NCBI RefSeq assembly: GCF_001514195.1
Contig: NZ_KQ948735.1
Span: 311,172-375,171, forward strand
Reading direction: 5' to 3'
DNA length: 64,000 nucleotides
Source: Streptomyces griseorubiginosus
GTDB lineage: Bacteria > Actinomycetota > Actinomycetes > Streptomycetales > Streptomycetaceae
Positions within the stretch are counted from its first letter, which is position 1. Every line of letters starts with the position of its first letter. The position numbers and the translations under genes are program-made. Under the pieces are notes generated by a model. The model saw only the letters and a list, made by a program, of their open reading frames with translations. It did not search any database and was not told the origin of the DNA. Of the stretch, positions 38,843 through 47,827 are shown piece by piece.

Positions 38843-41179
38843 ATGGGGGCCATTCCTGCGCAACGGGAATCCGTTGCCCATGGGGCCGACACGCACGCGC
38901 TCGCTCCGGTGCGGGTCCGTGCCACCTTCCCCGGCACCCCGCTCACTCCGGGCGCGGCCCGGGCGCTGTTACGGGCCACGCTGAGCGAATGGGCCGAACT
39001 GGCCCTGCCCGGAACCGAGTTCCTGACTCCCCGGCAGTCGGACGACGCGGTGGTGGTCGTCAGCGAGCTGGTCACCAACGCCGTCGTGCACGCCGGTACC
39101 GAAGTCGAACTGGACGGCCGGCTGGAGGCGCACACCGGTGCCCTCGTCATCGAGGTCCTCGACCACCACCCCTCGCGTGCCCCACGTGACGGCGACACCG
39201 AGACGCCCTACGGCATACCGGAGTACGGGCGGGGGCTCCGCCTGGTCGCCGCGCTCGCGGAGTCCTGGGGCATCACGTATCGCACGGGCGCCAAGACGGT
39301 GTGGGCGCGACTGCCGGCCGGGGGCAAGGAGGCGCTGGAGGGGATCCAGGCGTATGCGGGGGAGTACGGGGAGGGGAACGGGGGCGGGGACGGGGACGGA
39401 GACGTGGACGGGTATGAGCGGGGGCTGCCGGGCTCGGATTCGCCCCCTGGCCTGCCCGGGCTTCTGGCGCCCGCCCCACAGCCGCGCGCCCGCGTGGAAC
39501 AGGACCGCGACTGGCTCAACCGCGGAGCGCTCTCCTTCCTGGCCGAGGCGTCCGATCTGCTCGCCGGGCAGCTGGACGAGAACCTCGTCGCCGCGCTCGC
39601 CGGTCAGCTGATCGTGCCGCGGCTGGCCGACTGGTGTGCGGTGTGGTTGGAGGACGAGGTGGCGGGCCGGTGGGGCTCTCCCCGCCCGGGTGAGGCCGAG
39701 GGGGGTGGCGGGGGCCGGGGCGACAGCGGTGCTTCCGGGCCCCGTCTGGCCCGGGTCTGGCACGCCAGCGAGACGCGTATCGAGGAGCTGCGGCGGGCGC
39801 TGGAGAAGGAGCCACCGCAGTTGCACGGCGGCCCGGACGGCACGGGGCCCGTCCCGTTCCCCTGGCCGACAGAGGCCCTGGGCGCGGCCGGATCCGGGTC
39901 CGGGCATGAGCACGGCTCCGACACCGGTTCCGGGCCCGGTTCCGAGGCCAATTCTGGGTCCGGTTCCGAGGCCGGCGCGGCCTCCGGCTTGGAGTACGGC
40001 TCCGCCTCCGGCGCCGAGCGCGGTTCCGGCTCCGGGTCCGCCTCCACTCCGGCCACCGGCCCCGGCTCCGGTCACGGCCCTGGCTCCGGTCACGGCCCCG
40101 GCCACAGCTCCGATGGTGACTTCGCACCCGCCCCTGGCCGCCGACCCGCCCCTGGCCACCAACCCGCCCCCGGCCACCAACCCGCCCCCGGCCACCAACC
40201 CCTCCCCGCCACCCCACCCGGCTCCGCCCTCGCCTACCGTCTGACCGCCGGGGGTCGTCCCCTCGGGACGCTCGTCATCGGGCGGGCCGGAGTGGGGTCC
40301 CTTCCCGACGAGATCACCGGGCTCGTCGAGGACCTCAGTCGTCGGGTCGCGCTCGCCATCGGGGCCGCCCGGCAGTACGCGCGCCAGGCCACCATCAGCG
40401 CTGTGCTGCAGCGCGGGCTGCTGCCGGGCGCCGTCGCCGAGATACCCGGCGTGCGGAGCGCCCTCGTGTACGAGCCGTGCGACAAGGGCGGGCCCAGCGG
40501 CGACTTCTACGACCTCTTCCCGGCCGGCGACGGCCGCTGGTGCTTCGCCGTCGGTGACGTGCAGGGCAAGGGCCCCGAGGCCGCCGTGGTGATCGGCCTG
40601 GCCCGCCCCTGGCTCCGGCTGCTGGCCCGCGAGGGCTACCGCGTCGCCGACGTCCTGGACCGCCTCAACCAGCTGCTCCTCGACGACGCGACGGAGGCCG
40701 CGGACGCGGCGGCGCGGGCACTGGCCTCCGCCGGCGGACGCCCCCCGCACCCCGGCGACGGCCCGCAGACCCGCTTCCTGTCCCTCCTCTACGGCGAGCT
40801 GGTGCCCTTCGAGGGCGGAGTGCGCTGCACCCTCGCCTCCGCGGGACACCCGCTCCCGCTGCTGCTCGGGGCACGGGGCGAGGTCCGTACGGTCGCCCGC
40901 CCGCAGACCCTGCTCGGGGTCGTCGAGGACGAGACGTACACCAGCGAGACCTTCGAGCTGCGGCCCGGCGACAGCCTGCTGTGCGTCACCGACGGGGTGA
41001 CCGAGCGGCGCAGCGGCAGCCGGCAGTTCGACGACGAGGACGGGCTCGCCGAGGCGCTCGCGGGGTGCGCCGGGCTGGACGCCGAGCTGATCGCAGAGCG
41101 GATCAAACGGCTGGTCCACGAGTTCGGGGCCCGGCCGCCCGAGGACGACCTGGCGCTGCTGGTCCTCCAGGCGGAGTAG
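38843..41179 (+). CDS. SpoIIE/PP2C phosphatase with N-terminal anti-sigma kinase domain (778 aa)
   Basis: ATG 38843 follows GGGGAG. Residues ~30-170 are an RsbW-type HATPase (VVSELVTNAVVHAGTEVELDG; EYGRGLRLVAALAESWG). Next is a GAF-like region interrupted by a Ser/Gly/His/Pro-rich insert (~340-460), then a SpoIIE/RsbU PP2C phosphatase (~515-778; GGPSGDFYDLFP, AVGDVQGKGPEAA, LVCVTDGVTERR seen as LLCVTDGVTERR). Codon 43 is TTA, the only TTA I found in a recognised gene here, so translation should need the bldA tRNA. It is divergent from the HAMP kinase across 100 bp, like osaC/osaA. Likely target: an anti-anti-sigma factor (inferred). Confidence 0.88.
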   Translation: MGAIPAQRESVAHGADTHALAPVRVRATFPGTPLTPGAARALLRATLSEWAELALPGTEFLTPRQSDDAVVVVSELVTNAVVHAGTEVELDGRLEAHTGALVIEVLDHHPSRAPRDGDTETPYGIPEYGRGLRLVAALAESWGITYRTGAKTVWARLPAGGKEALEGIQAYAGEYGEGNGGGDGDGDVDGYERGLPGSDSPPGLPGLLAPAPQPRARVEQDRDWLNRGALSFLAEASDLLAGQLDENLVAALAGQLIVPRLADWCAVWLEDEVAGRWGSPRPGEAEGGGGGRGDSGASGPRLARVWHASETRIEELRRALEKEPPQLHGGPDGTGPVPFPWPTEALGAAGSGSGHEHGSDTGSGPGSEANSGSGSEAGAASGLEYGSASGAERGSGSGSASTPATGPGSGHGPGSGHGPGHSSDGDFAPAPGRRPAPGHQPAPGHQPAPGHQPLPATPPGSALAYRLTAGGRPLGTLVIGRAGVGSLPDEITGLVEDLSRRVALAIGAARQYARQATISAVLQRGLLPGAVAEIPGVRSALVYEPCDKGGPSGDFYDLFPAGDGRWCFAVGDVQGKGPEAAVVIGLARPWLRLLAREGYRVADVLDRLNQLLLDDATEAADAAARALASAGGRPPHPGDGPQTRFLSLLYGELVPFEGGVRCTLASAGHPLPLLLGARGEVRTVARPQTLLGVVEDETYTSETFELRPGDSLLCVTDGVTERRSGSRQFDDEDGLAEALAGCAGLDAELIAERIKRLVHEFGARPPEDDLALLVLQAE

Positions 41180-41210
41180 CTCCGCGCCCGGGTGCTGGAC
41201 AATGGAGGAC

Positions 41211-42443
41211 ATGCCCTCCGCACTCCCCGACGGCGAACCCGTCCCCGACGACGGCTCGCTCCCCGCGTCCGCGCTCCCCGGTTCCGCCGACCGTCCCCTC
41301 GGCTTCTACCTGCACGTCCCGTACTGCGCGACCCGCTGCGGCTACTGCGACTTCAACACCTACACGGCGACCGAGCTGCGCGGCACGGGCGGGGTGCTGG
41401 CCTCCCGGGACAACTACGCGGAGACCCTGATCGACGAGATCCGGCTGGCCCGGAAGGTGCTCGGCGACGACCCGCGGCCGGTGCGCACGGTGTTCGTCGG
41501 GGGCGGTACGCCGACGCTGCTGGCCGCCGGGGACCTCGTACGGATGCTCGCGGCGATCCGTGACGAGTTCGGTCTCGCCGAGGACGCCGAGGTCACCACC
41601 GAGGCGAACCCGGAGTCCGTCGACCCGGCGTACCTGGCCGCGCTGCGCGAGGGCGGCTTCAACCGGATCTCCTTCGGGATGCAGAGCGCCCGGCAGCACG
41701 TACTGAAGGTGCTGGACCGCACGCACACCCCGGGTCGGCCCGAGGCGTGCGTGGCGGAGGCCCGGGCGGCGGGGTTCGACCACGTCAACCTCGACCTGAT
41801 CTACGGCACCCCGGGCGAGTCCGACGACGACTGGCGGGCGTCCCTGGAGGCGGCGCTCGGAGCCGGGCCCGACCACGTGTCGGCGTACGCGCTGATCGTC
41901 GAGGAAGGCACCCAGCTGGCCCGGCGCATCCGTCGGGGCGAGGTGCCGATGACCGACGACGACGTGCACGCGGACCGGTATCTGATCGCTGACTCGGTGC
42001 TGGCGGAGGCGGGGTTCGACTGGTACGAGGTCTCCAACTGGGCCACCTCGGAGGCGGCCCGCTGTCTGCACAACGAGCTGTACTGGCGGGGCGCCGACTG
42101 GTGGGGCGCGGGCCCCGGAGCGCACTCGCACGTGGGCGGGGTGCGGTGGTGGAACGTGAAGCACCCGGGGGCGTACGCGGCGGCGCTGGCTGCGGGGAAG
42201 TCGCCGGGGGCGGGGCGTGAGCTGCTCTCGGACGAGGACCGGCGGGTGGAGCGGATCCTGCTGGAGCTGCGGTTGCGGGAGGGGGTGCCGCTCGCTCTCC
42301 TGCGCGAGGAGGGGTTCGCCGCGTCGAAGCGGTCACTCGAAGAGGGGCTGCTTGAGCGAGTGCCTTTTGAGCAGGGGCGGGCTGTGTTGACGCTGCGGGG
42401 GCGGTTGCTGGCGGATGCGGTGGTGCGGGACCTGGTGGACTGA
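41211..42443 (+). CDS. hemW: Radical SAM haem chaperone HemW
   Basis: Formerly called HemN-like coproporphyrinogen III oxidase. The radical SAM cluster motif is CATRCGYCDF (CxxxCxxC, ~residues 39-46), with VFVGGGTPTLL, ISFGMQS and the C-terminal HemN_C domain. HemW lacks true HemN activity and inserts haem. ATG 41211 (410 aa) is preferred, with GACAAT 7 nt upstream as a possible -10 box; ATG 41202 is in frame. It lies 31 bp after the phosphatase. Confidence 0.9.
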   Translation: MPSALPDGEPVPDDGSLPASALPGSADRPLGFYLHVPYCATRCGYCDFNTYTATELRGTGGVLASRDNYAETLIDEIRLARKVLGDDPRPVRTVFVGGGTPTLLAAGDLVRMLAAIRDEFGLAEDAEVTTEANPESVDPAYLAALREGGFNRISFGMQSARQHVLKVLDRTHTPGRPEACVAEARAAGFDHVNLDLIYGTPGESDDDWRASLEAALGAGPDHVSAYALIVEEGTQLARRIRRGEVPMTDDDVHADRYLIADSVLAEAGFDWYEVSNWATSEAARCLHNELYWRGADWWGAGPGAHSHVGGVRWWNVKHPGAYAAALAAGKSPGAGRELLSDEDRRVERILLELRLREGVPLALLREEGFAASKRSLEEGLLERVPFEQGRAVLTLRGRLLADAVVRDLVD

Positions 42444-42491
42444 GCGCCTAAGGGGGTGGGGGCTGCGTCGTCGGGCGGCTGCGGGTTTGTT

Positions 42492-42602
42492 CGTGGCTTG
42501 TCGCGCAGTTCCCCGCGCCCCTGAGTAGGTTGCGGCTGCCATCAGTGACACGCCGACCTGGCTGCAACCACCCAAGGGACGCGGGGAACTGCGCGACCAG
42601 CC
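42492..42602. repeat. Interspersed repeat copies C, inverted pair acting as bidirectional hairpin
   Basis: The left arm (42495-42536, beginning GGCTTGTCGCGCAGTTCC) and right arm (42560-42602) are inverted copies with few mismatches, separated by ~23 bp. It lies between converging hemW and the DUF3097 gene and probably terminates both. Confidence 0.7.
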
Positions 42603-42638
42603 CCCCACCGGCCCGCAGACGCACGACCACCCGCTTGC

Positions 42639-43445
42639 TCACGGCGCCGTGACGAAATCGATCAGCTCTTCCACTCTGCCCAACAACTCCGGCTCCAGGT
42701 CCCTGTAAGAGCCCACCCGCTTCAGGATCGCCTGCCACACCGCGCCCGTGTTGTCCGACGGCCAGCCCAGTGCCTTGCACACGCCCGTTTTCCAGTCCTG
42801 GCCGTGGGGGACGCGGGGCCACGCCTCGATGCCCAGGGACGACGGCTTCACCGCCTCCCAGATGTCGATGTACGGGTGGCCCACGACCAGGGCGTGTTCG
42901 CTGGTGACCGATGCGGCGATACGGGACTCCTTGCTGCCCGGCACCAGGTGGTCCACCAGGACGCCCAGCCGTGCGTCCGGGCCGGGTGCGAACTCGGACA
43001 CGATCGCGGGGAGGTCGTCCACGCCCTCCAGGTACTCCACGACCACGCCCTCGATGCGCAGGTCGTCGCCCCAGACCTTCTCGACCAGTTCCGCGTCATG
43101 GCGGCCCTCGACGTAGATACGGCCGGCGCGGGCCACGCGTGCGCGTGCGCCGGGCACGGCCACCGAGCCGGACGCGGTGCGGGACGGTCGTACGGGAGCC
43201 GCCGCCGAGGGTCTCACCAGGGTCACCACCCGGCCCTCCAGCAGGAAGCCGCGGGGCTCCAGCGGGAACACCCGGTGCTTGCCGAAGCGGTCCTCCAGGG
43301 TCACCGTGCCGGCCTCGCAGCGGATCACCGCGCCGCAGAAGCCGGTGCCGGGCTCCTCGACCACCAGGCCGGGCTCGGCCGGGATCTCCGGTACCGGCTT
43401 CGGCTTCTTCCACGGAGGGGTCAGGTCGGCGGAGTACTGGCGCAT
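42639..43445 (-). CDS. DUF3097 family protein (268 aa)
   Basis: Actinobacterial protein commonly found between hemW and hrcA. N-terminal RQYSADLTPPWKKPKP, then a beta-rich part (GFCGAVIRCEAGTVTLEDRFGKHRVFPL), then a segment with RIYVEGRHDAELVEKVWGDDL, ILVDHLVPGSKESRIA-type (here VLVDHLVPGSKESRIA) and HALVVGHPYIDIWEAVKP. The EGRHDAE and VDHL motifs recall TOPRIM-like acidic sites, which is inference. Start ATG 43445. Confidence 0.82.
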   Translation of the reverse strand: MRQYSADLTPPWKKPKPVPEIPAEPGLVVEEPGTGFCGAVIRCEAGTVTLEDRFGKHRVFPLEPRGFLLEGRVVTLVRPSAAAPVRPSRTASGSVAVPGARARVARAGRIYVEGRHDAELVEKVWGDDLRIEGVVVEYLEGVDDLPAIVSEFAPGPDARLGVLVDHLVPGSKESRIAASVTSEHALVVGHPYIDIWEAVKPSSLGIEAWPRVPHGQDWKTGVCKALGWPSDNTGAVWQAILKRVGSYRDLEPELLGRVEELIDFVTAP

Positions 43446-43476
43446 TCGGATGACGATAGGAGAAGCTCGCCCCGGG

Positions 43477-44208
43477 CTAACGCGACACGCCGAAGCTTCC
43501 CGCCAGGGCGTCCCGCTGGCGTCGTACGAACTCCGCGTCCACCACCGCTCCGTGACCGGGCACGTACAGTGCGTCCTCGCCGCCCAGGTCGAGGAGGCGG
43601 TCCAGGGCCGCGGGCCACTGCCGGGGTACGGCGTCCGGGCCCGCCTGGGGTTCGCCGGACTCCTCGACCAGGTCGCCGCAGAAGACCACCTCCGGGGAGC
43701 CGGGGACGAGGACGGCGAGGTCGTGGGCCGTGTGCCCGGGGCCGACGTTCGCCAGCAGGACCTGGCGGCCGTCGCCCAGGTCGAGTGTCCACTCGCCGGA
43801 GACGTGATGCCGGGGGGAGGCCAGGGCGTCCACCGCCTCGTCGGCCGCCGCCGGCTCCAGGCCGTTGCGGACCGCGTCCGCCCGCAGTTCCGCGCGGCCG
43901 AGGCGTCCCGTCAGCACCGTCTCCACGCCCACCGCGCCGAACACCTCCGCCCCCGCGAACGCCGCAGCCCCGAAGACATGGTCGAAGTGGGGGTGGGTCA
44001 GCGCGAGATGGGTCACACGGTGGCCGGCCAGTTCCTCCGCCTCGGCACGCAGCCGTGCGCCCTCGGCGCGGTCGGCGCCCGCGTCGATCAGGAGGGCCGT
44101 GCCCGCGCCGATCACCAGGCCCGCCGTACAGTCCCAGCGGGGCAGCCGGCACCGCCCGACCCCGGTCGCGACCCGCTCCCACCCGAGCTCTTCCCAAGTC
44201 ACCGTCAT
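43477..44208 (-). CDS. MBL-fold metallo-hydrolase (243 aa)
   Basis: The metallo-beta-lactamase zinc motif is LTHPHFDHVFG (~residues 70-80), with GHTAHDL (third His), FCGDLVEESG (bridging Asp) and VPGHGAVVD. The hydrolysed substrate is not predictable. It lies upstream of the DUF3097 gene on the same strand with a 31-bp gap, and is divergent from hrcA. Confidence 0.88.
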   Translation of the reverse strand: MTVTWEELGWERVATGVGRCRLPRWDCTAGLVIGAGTALLIDAGADRAEGARLRAEAEELAGHRVTHLALTHPHFDHVFGAAAFAGAEVFGAVGVETVLTGRLGRAELRADAVRNGLEPAAADEAVDALASPRHHVSGEWTLDLGDGRQVLLANVGPGHTAHDLAVLVPGSPEVVFCGDLVEESGEPQAGPDAVPRQWPAALDRLLDLGGEDALYVPGHGAVVDAEFVRRQRDALAGSFGVSR

Positions 44209-44250
44209 ACCGCGACGCTAACGGCAGGAACCCGCCCCACGGGACCGACC

Positions 44251-44281
44251 TTGCCCTGGGAGCACCCCACCGCCGTACACT
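44251..44281 (+). promoter_or_regulatory. Promoter of hrcA-dnaJ
   Basis: TTGCCC (44251-44256) and TACACT (44276-44281), 19 nt apart. The CIRCE operator starts 14 bp downstream of the -10. Confidence 0.55.
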
Positions 44282-44294
44282 GGGCCGGGGAGCG

Positions 44295-44321
44295 CTGGCA
44301 CTCGGACGGACAGAGTGCCAG
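44295..44321. promoter_or_regulatory. CIRCE operator
   Basis: CTGGCACTC-N9-GAGTGCCAG, a perfect 9-9-9 inverted repeat matching the CIRCE element bound by HrcA. Its position just after the promoter indicates autoregulation of hrcA and dnaJ during heat shock. Confidence 0.92.
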
Positions 44322-44359
44322 GCGAGGTACCGAGGGAACGCATTCTGGAGGTGTGCGCG

Positions 44360-45376
44360 ATGCTGAGTGAACGCAGGCTCCAGGTGTTGCGCGCCATCGT
44401 CCAGGACTACGTCGGCACCGAGGAGCCGGTCGGGTCGAAGGCCCTGACCGAGCGGCACAACCTCGGAGTCTCCCCGGCGACCGTCCGCAACGACATGGCG
44501 GCCCTGGAGGACGAGGGGTTCATCGCCCAGCCGCACACCAGTGCCGGGCGCATCCCCACCGACAAGGGCTACCGGCTGTTCGTCGACAAGCTGGCGGGCG
44601 TCAAGCCGATGACCGCCCCGGAGCGGCGCGCCATCCAGAACTTCCTCGACGGCGCCGTGGACCTCGACGACGTCGTGGCCCGGACCGTGCGGCTGCTCGC
44701 GCAGCTCACCCGGCAGGTCGCCGTCGTGCAGTACCCCTCCCTCACCCGGTCCACCGTCCGGCACGTCGAACTGCTCTCGCTCGCGCCCGCCCGTCTGATG
44801 CTCGTGCTGATCACGGACACCGGCCGGGTCGAGCAGCGGCTGGTCGACTGCCCGGCGCCGTTCGGAGAGGCCTCGCTGGCCGATCTGCGGGCCCGGCTCA
44901 ACAGCCGGGTCGCGGGGCGGCGGTTCGCCGATGTGCCCCGACTGGTCGAGGACCTGCCCGAGGGCTTCGACGTCGAGGATCGGGGTACGGTCGCGACAGT
45001 GCTCTCCACTCTCCTGGAGACACTCGTCGAGGAGAACGAGGAGCGGCTGATGATCGGCGGCACAGCCAATCTCACCCGCTTCGGACATGACTTTCCCCTC
45101 ACCATCCGGCCCGTCCTGGAGGCACTGGAGGAACAGGTCGTCCTCCTCAAACTCCTTGGAGAGGCCGGGGATTCGGGCATGACCGTGCGTATCGGTCACG
45201 AGAACGCCTACGAGGGACTCAACTCCACTTCCGTGGTGTCGGTCGGCTACGGTTCGGGCGGCGAGGCAGTCGCCAAGCTCGGCGTGGTCGGACCGACCCG
45301 CATGGATTACCCGGGAACGATGGGAGCGGTACGCGCAGTGGCACGGTACGTCGGACAGATCCTGGCGGAGTCGTAA
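44360..45376 (+). CDS. hrcA: Heat-inducible transcription repressor HrcA
   Basis: Winged-helix repressor of class I heat-shock genes, binding CIRCE. ATG 44360 has GGAGGTG 7-13 bases upstream; 338 residues. N-terminal [28 protein letters not shown] and the [39 protein letters not shown] are diagnostic. The stop abuts the dnaJ start. Confidence 0.96.
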   Translation: MLSERRLQVLRAIVQDYVGTEEPVGSKALTERHNLGVSPATVRNDMAALEDEGFIAQPHTSAGRIPTDKGYRLFVDKLAGVKPMTAPERRAIQNFLDGAVDLDDVVARTVRLLAQLTRQVAVVQYPSLTRSTVRHVELLSLAPARLMLVLITDTGRVEQRLVDCPAPFGEASLADLRARLNSRVAGRRFADVPRLVEDLPEGFDVEDRGTVATVLSTLLETLVEENEERLMIGGTANLTRFGHDFPLTIRPVLEALEEQVVLLKLLGEAGDSGMTVRIGHENAYEGLNSTSVVSVGYGSGGEAVAKLGVVGPTRMDYPGTMGAVRAVARYVGQILAES

Positions 45377-46516
45377 GTGGCCACGGACTACTACGCCGTT
45401 CTCGGCGTGCGCCGCGACGCGTCGCAGGATGAGATCAAGAAGGCGTTCCGCCGGCTCGCACGCGAGCTGCACCCGGACGTCAACCCGGATCCGAAGACCC
45501 AGGAGCGGTTCAAGGAGATCAACGCCGCTTACGAGGTGCTGTCGGACCCGCAGAAGAAGCAGGTCTACGACCTCGGCGGCGACCCGCTCTCGCAGGCCGG
45601 CGGCGGAGGCGCGGGCGGCTTCGGGGCCGGTGGGTTCGGGAACTTCTCGGACATCATGGACGCGTTCTTCGGTACGGCCTCGCAGCGGGGTCCGCGTTCG
45701 CGCACCCGGCGCGGCCAGGACGCGATGATCCGGCTGGAGATCGAGCTCGACGAGGCGGCCTTCGGCACCACGAAGGACATCCAGGTCGACACGGCGATCG
45801 TCTGCACCACGTGCAGTGGTGAGGGCGCCGCGCCGGGTACCTCCGCGCAGACCTGTGACATGTGCCGCGGTCGCGGTGAGGTGTCGCAGGTGACGCGGTC
45901 CTTCCTGGGCCAGGTCATGACGTCCCGTCCCTGCCCGCAGTGCCAGGGCTTCGGCACCGTCGTCCCGACCCCGTGCCCGGAGTGCGCCGGCGACGGCCGG
46001 GTCCGCTCGCGCCGCACCCTCACCGTGAAGATCCCGGCGGGTGTGGACAACGGCACGCGGATCCAGCTCGCGGGCGAGGGCGAGGTCGGTCCCGGTGGCG
46101 GTCCCGCCGGTGACCTCTACGTCGAGATCCACGAGCTGCCGCACTCGCAGTTCCAGCGGCGCGGTGACGACCTGCACTGCACGGTCACGCTCCCGATGAC
46201 GGCGGCGTCGCTCGGCACGAAGGTGCCGCTGGAGACGCTGGACGGCATGGAGGAGGTCGACATCCGGCCCGGCACCCAGTCCGGCCAGTCGATCCCGCTG
46301 CACAGCCGGGGCGTCACGCACCTGCGCGGCGGCGGCCGGGGCGACCTCATCGTCCACGTCGAGGTCCAGACCCCGACGAAGCTGGACCCGGAACAGGAAC
46401 GACTGCTCCGCGAGCTGGCCAAGCTGCGCGGCGAGGAACGGCCTACGGGGCAGTTCCAGCCGGGGCAGCAGGGGCTGTTCTCGCGGTTGAAGGACGCGTT
46501 CAACGGGCGTACTTGA
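45377..46516 (+). CDS. dnaJ: Molecular chaperone DnaJ (379 aa)
   Basis: Hsp40 co-chaperone of DnaK. J-domain with HPD (ELHPDVNPDP), Gly/Phe-rich linker (GAGGFGAGGFGNF), then four CxxCxGxG-type zinc repeats (CTTCSGEG, CDMCRGRG, CPQCQGFG, CPECAGDG) and the C-terminal substrate domain. GTG 45377 directly follows the hrcA TAA. This is the second-type DnaJ paired with hrcA in actinomycetes. The last 20 codons are duplicated downstream (see repeat at 46457-46633). Confidence 0.95.
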   Translation: MATDYYAVLGVRRDASQDEIKKAFRRLARELHPDVNPDPKTQERFKEINAAYEVLSDPQKKQVYDLGGDPLSQAGGGGAGGFGAGGFGNFSDIMDAFFGTASQRGPRSRTRRGQDAMIRLEIELDEAAFGTTKDIQVDTAIVCTTCSGEGAAPGTSAQTCDMCRGRGEVSQVTRSFLGQVMTSRPCPQCQGFGTVVPTPCPECAGDGRVRSRRTLTVKIPAGVDNGTRIQLAGEGEVGPGGGPAGDLYVEIHELPHSQFQRRGDDLHCTVTLPMTAASLGTKVPLETLDGMEEVDIRPGTQSGQSIPLHSRGVTHLRGGGRGDLIVHVEVQTPTKLDPEQERLLRELAKLRGEERPTGQFQPGQQGLFSRLKDAFNGRT

Positions 46517-46633
46517 GCTGTGGGAGGACGACTGCCGGGGGTCCGGGGGTCGTCCCCCGGGCAGACACGGTCAGCCGGGGCAGCAGGGGCTGTTCTCGCG
46601 GCTGAAGGACGCGTTCAACGGGCGTACCTGAGC
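46457..46633 (+). repeat. Direct duplication of the dnaJ 3' end
   Basis: 62 bp at 46457-46518, including the dnaJ stop, recur at 46572-46633 with two mismatches (both T to C), 115 bp downstream. The second copy still encodes QQGLFSRLKDAFNGRT and a stop. A hairpin (CCGGGGG/CCCCCGG, 46543-46560) lies between. Confidence 0.9.
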
Positions 46634-46684
46634 CTGCTGAAGGGCCTGTGCTCGGCCGTATCTGAGCCTGGTTCCTGGTCCGTG

Positions 46685-46704
46685 CCGTTGGCCCATGCCA
46701 ACGG
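46685..46704 (+). terminator. Hairpin before the nitronate monooxygenase gene
   Basis: CCGTTGG (46685-46691) and CCAACGG (46698-46704) with a 6-nt loop. No T-run; may end the hrcA-dnaJ transcript. The 46517-46750 gap otherwise holds only the dnaJ-end duplication. Confidence 0.4.
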
Positions 46705-46750
46705 GGCGGCCGGATTCGGACTTGTTCGGAGGACGTGACAACATGCCGTC

Positions 46751-47827
46751 ATGTCCTCCGCACTGACCGATCTCTTCCCTCATCCGATCGTGCAGGCCCC
46801 CATGGCGGGCGGCGTCTCCGTGCCGCAGCTCGCCGCCGCCGTGTCCGAGGCGGGCGGGCTCGGATTCCTGGCCGCCGGGTACAAGACGGCCGACGGGATG
46901 TACCAGGAGATCAAGCAGCTGCGCGGCCTCACGGGGCGGCCCTTCGGCGTCAACCTCTTCATGCCGCAGCCGGAGTACGCGGACCCGGCCGCCGTAGAGG
47001 TCTACGCCCACCAGCTGGCCGGCGAGGCCGGCTGGTACGACACCGAGCTAGGCGACCCCGACAGCGGACGGGACGACGGCTACGACGCCAAGCTCGCCGT
47101 CCTCCTCGACAACCCGGTCCCCGTGGCCTCCTTCCACTTCGGCATCCCGAGCGCCGAGACCCTGGAGTCCCTGCGCCGGGCCGGCATCTTCACCCTCGTC
47201 ACCGCGACCACCCCCGAAGAGGCCCTCGCCGTCCAGTACGCGGGCGCCGACGCCGTGATAGCCCAGGGCGTGGAGGCCGGCGGCCACCAGGGCACCCACC
47301 GGGACATCCCCGAGCAGGACGGCTCCGGACTCGGCCTGCTCTCCCTCGTCGCGCAGATCCGCGAGACCGTGACCCTCCCGATCGTCGCCGCCGGCGGCAT
47401 CATGCGGGGCAGCCAGATCGCCGCCGTCCTCGCCGCGGGCGCGTGCGCGGCCCAGCTCGGCACGGCGTTCCTCGCCACCCACGAGTCCGGCGCCCCCGAC
47501 GTGCACAAGCAGGCGCTGACCAACCCGCTCTTCGTCCGCACCGAGCTGACCCGCGCCTTCTCCGGCCGCCCCGCCCGGGGCCTGGTCAACCGGTTCCTGC
47601 GCGAGCACGGCCCCTACGCGCCCGCCGCCTACCCCGAGGTCCACCACCTCACCGCGCCGCTGCGGAAGGCCGCCGCCAAGGCGAAGGACGCCCAGGGCAT
47701 GGCACTGTGGGCGGGACAGGGCCACCGCATGGCCCGCGACCTGCCCGCGGGACAGCTGGTGGAGCTCCTCGCGGCCGAACTCGCGGACGCTCGGACAGCG
47801 TTGTCGGCCAAGGGAGGACTGCGATGA
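46751..47827 (+). CDS. Nitronate monooxygenase family flavoprotein (358 aa)
   Basis: FMN-dependent TIM-barrel related to 2-nitropropane dioxygenase. Motifs: PIVQAPMAGGVSVPQLAAAVSEAGGLGFL at the start, VIAQGVEAGGHQGTH (catalytic His region, ~175) and LPIVAAGGI with GACAAQLGTAFL. Substrate could be alkyl nitronates or propionate-3-nitronate. ATG 46751. The stop overlaps the rsmE start (ATGA). Confidence 0.9.
   Translation: MSSALTDLFPHPIVQAPMAGGVSVPQLAAAVSEAGGLGFLAAGYKTADGMYQEIKQLRGLTGRPFGVNLFMPQPEYADPAAVEVYAHQLAGEAGWYDTELGDPDSGRDDGYDAKLAVLLDNPVPVASFHFGIPSAETLESLRRAGIFTLVTATTPEEALAVQYAGADAVIAQGVEAGGHQGTHRDIPEQDGSGLGLLSLVAQIRETVTLPIVAAGGIMRGSQIAAVLAAGACAAQLGTAFLATHESGAPDVHKQALTNPLFVRTELTRAFSGRPARGLVNRFLREHGPYAPAAYPEVHHLTAPLRKAAAKAKDAQGMALWAGQGHRMARDLPAGQLVELLAAELADARTALSAKGGLR

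Noticed and set aside
43421..46357. A 978-codon minus-strand frame across hrcA and dnaJ
   Set aside because: Antisense to two certain genes and the CIRCE operator.
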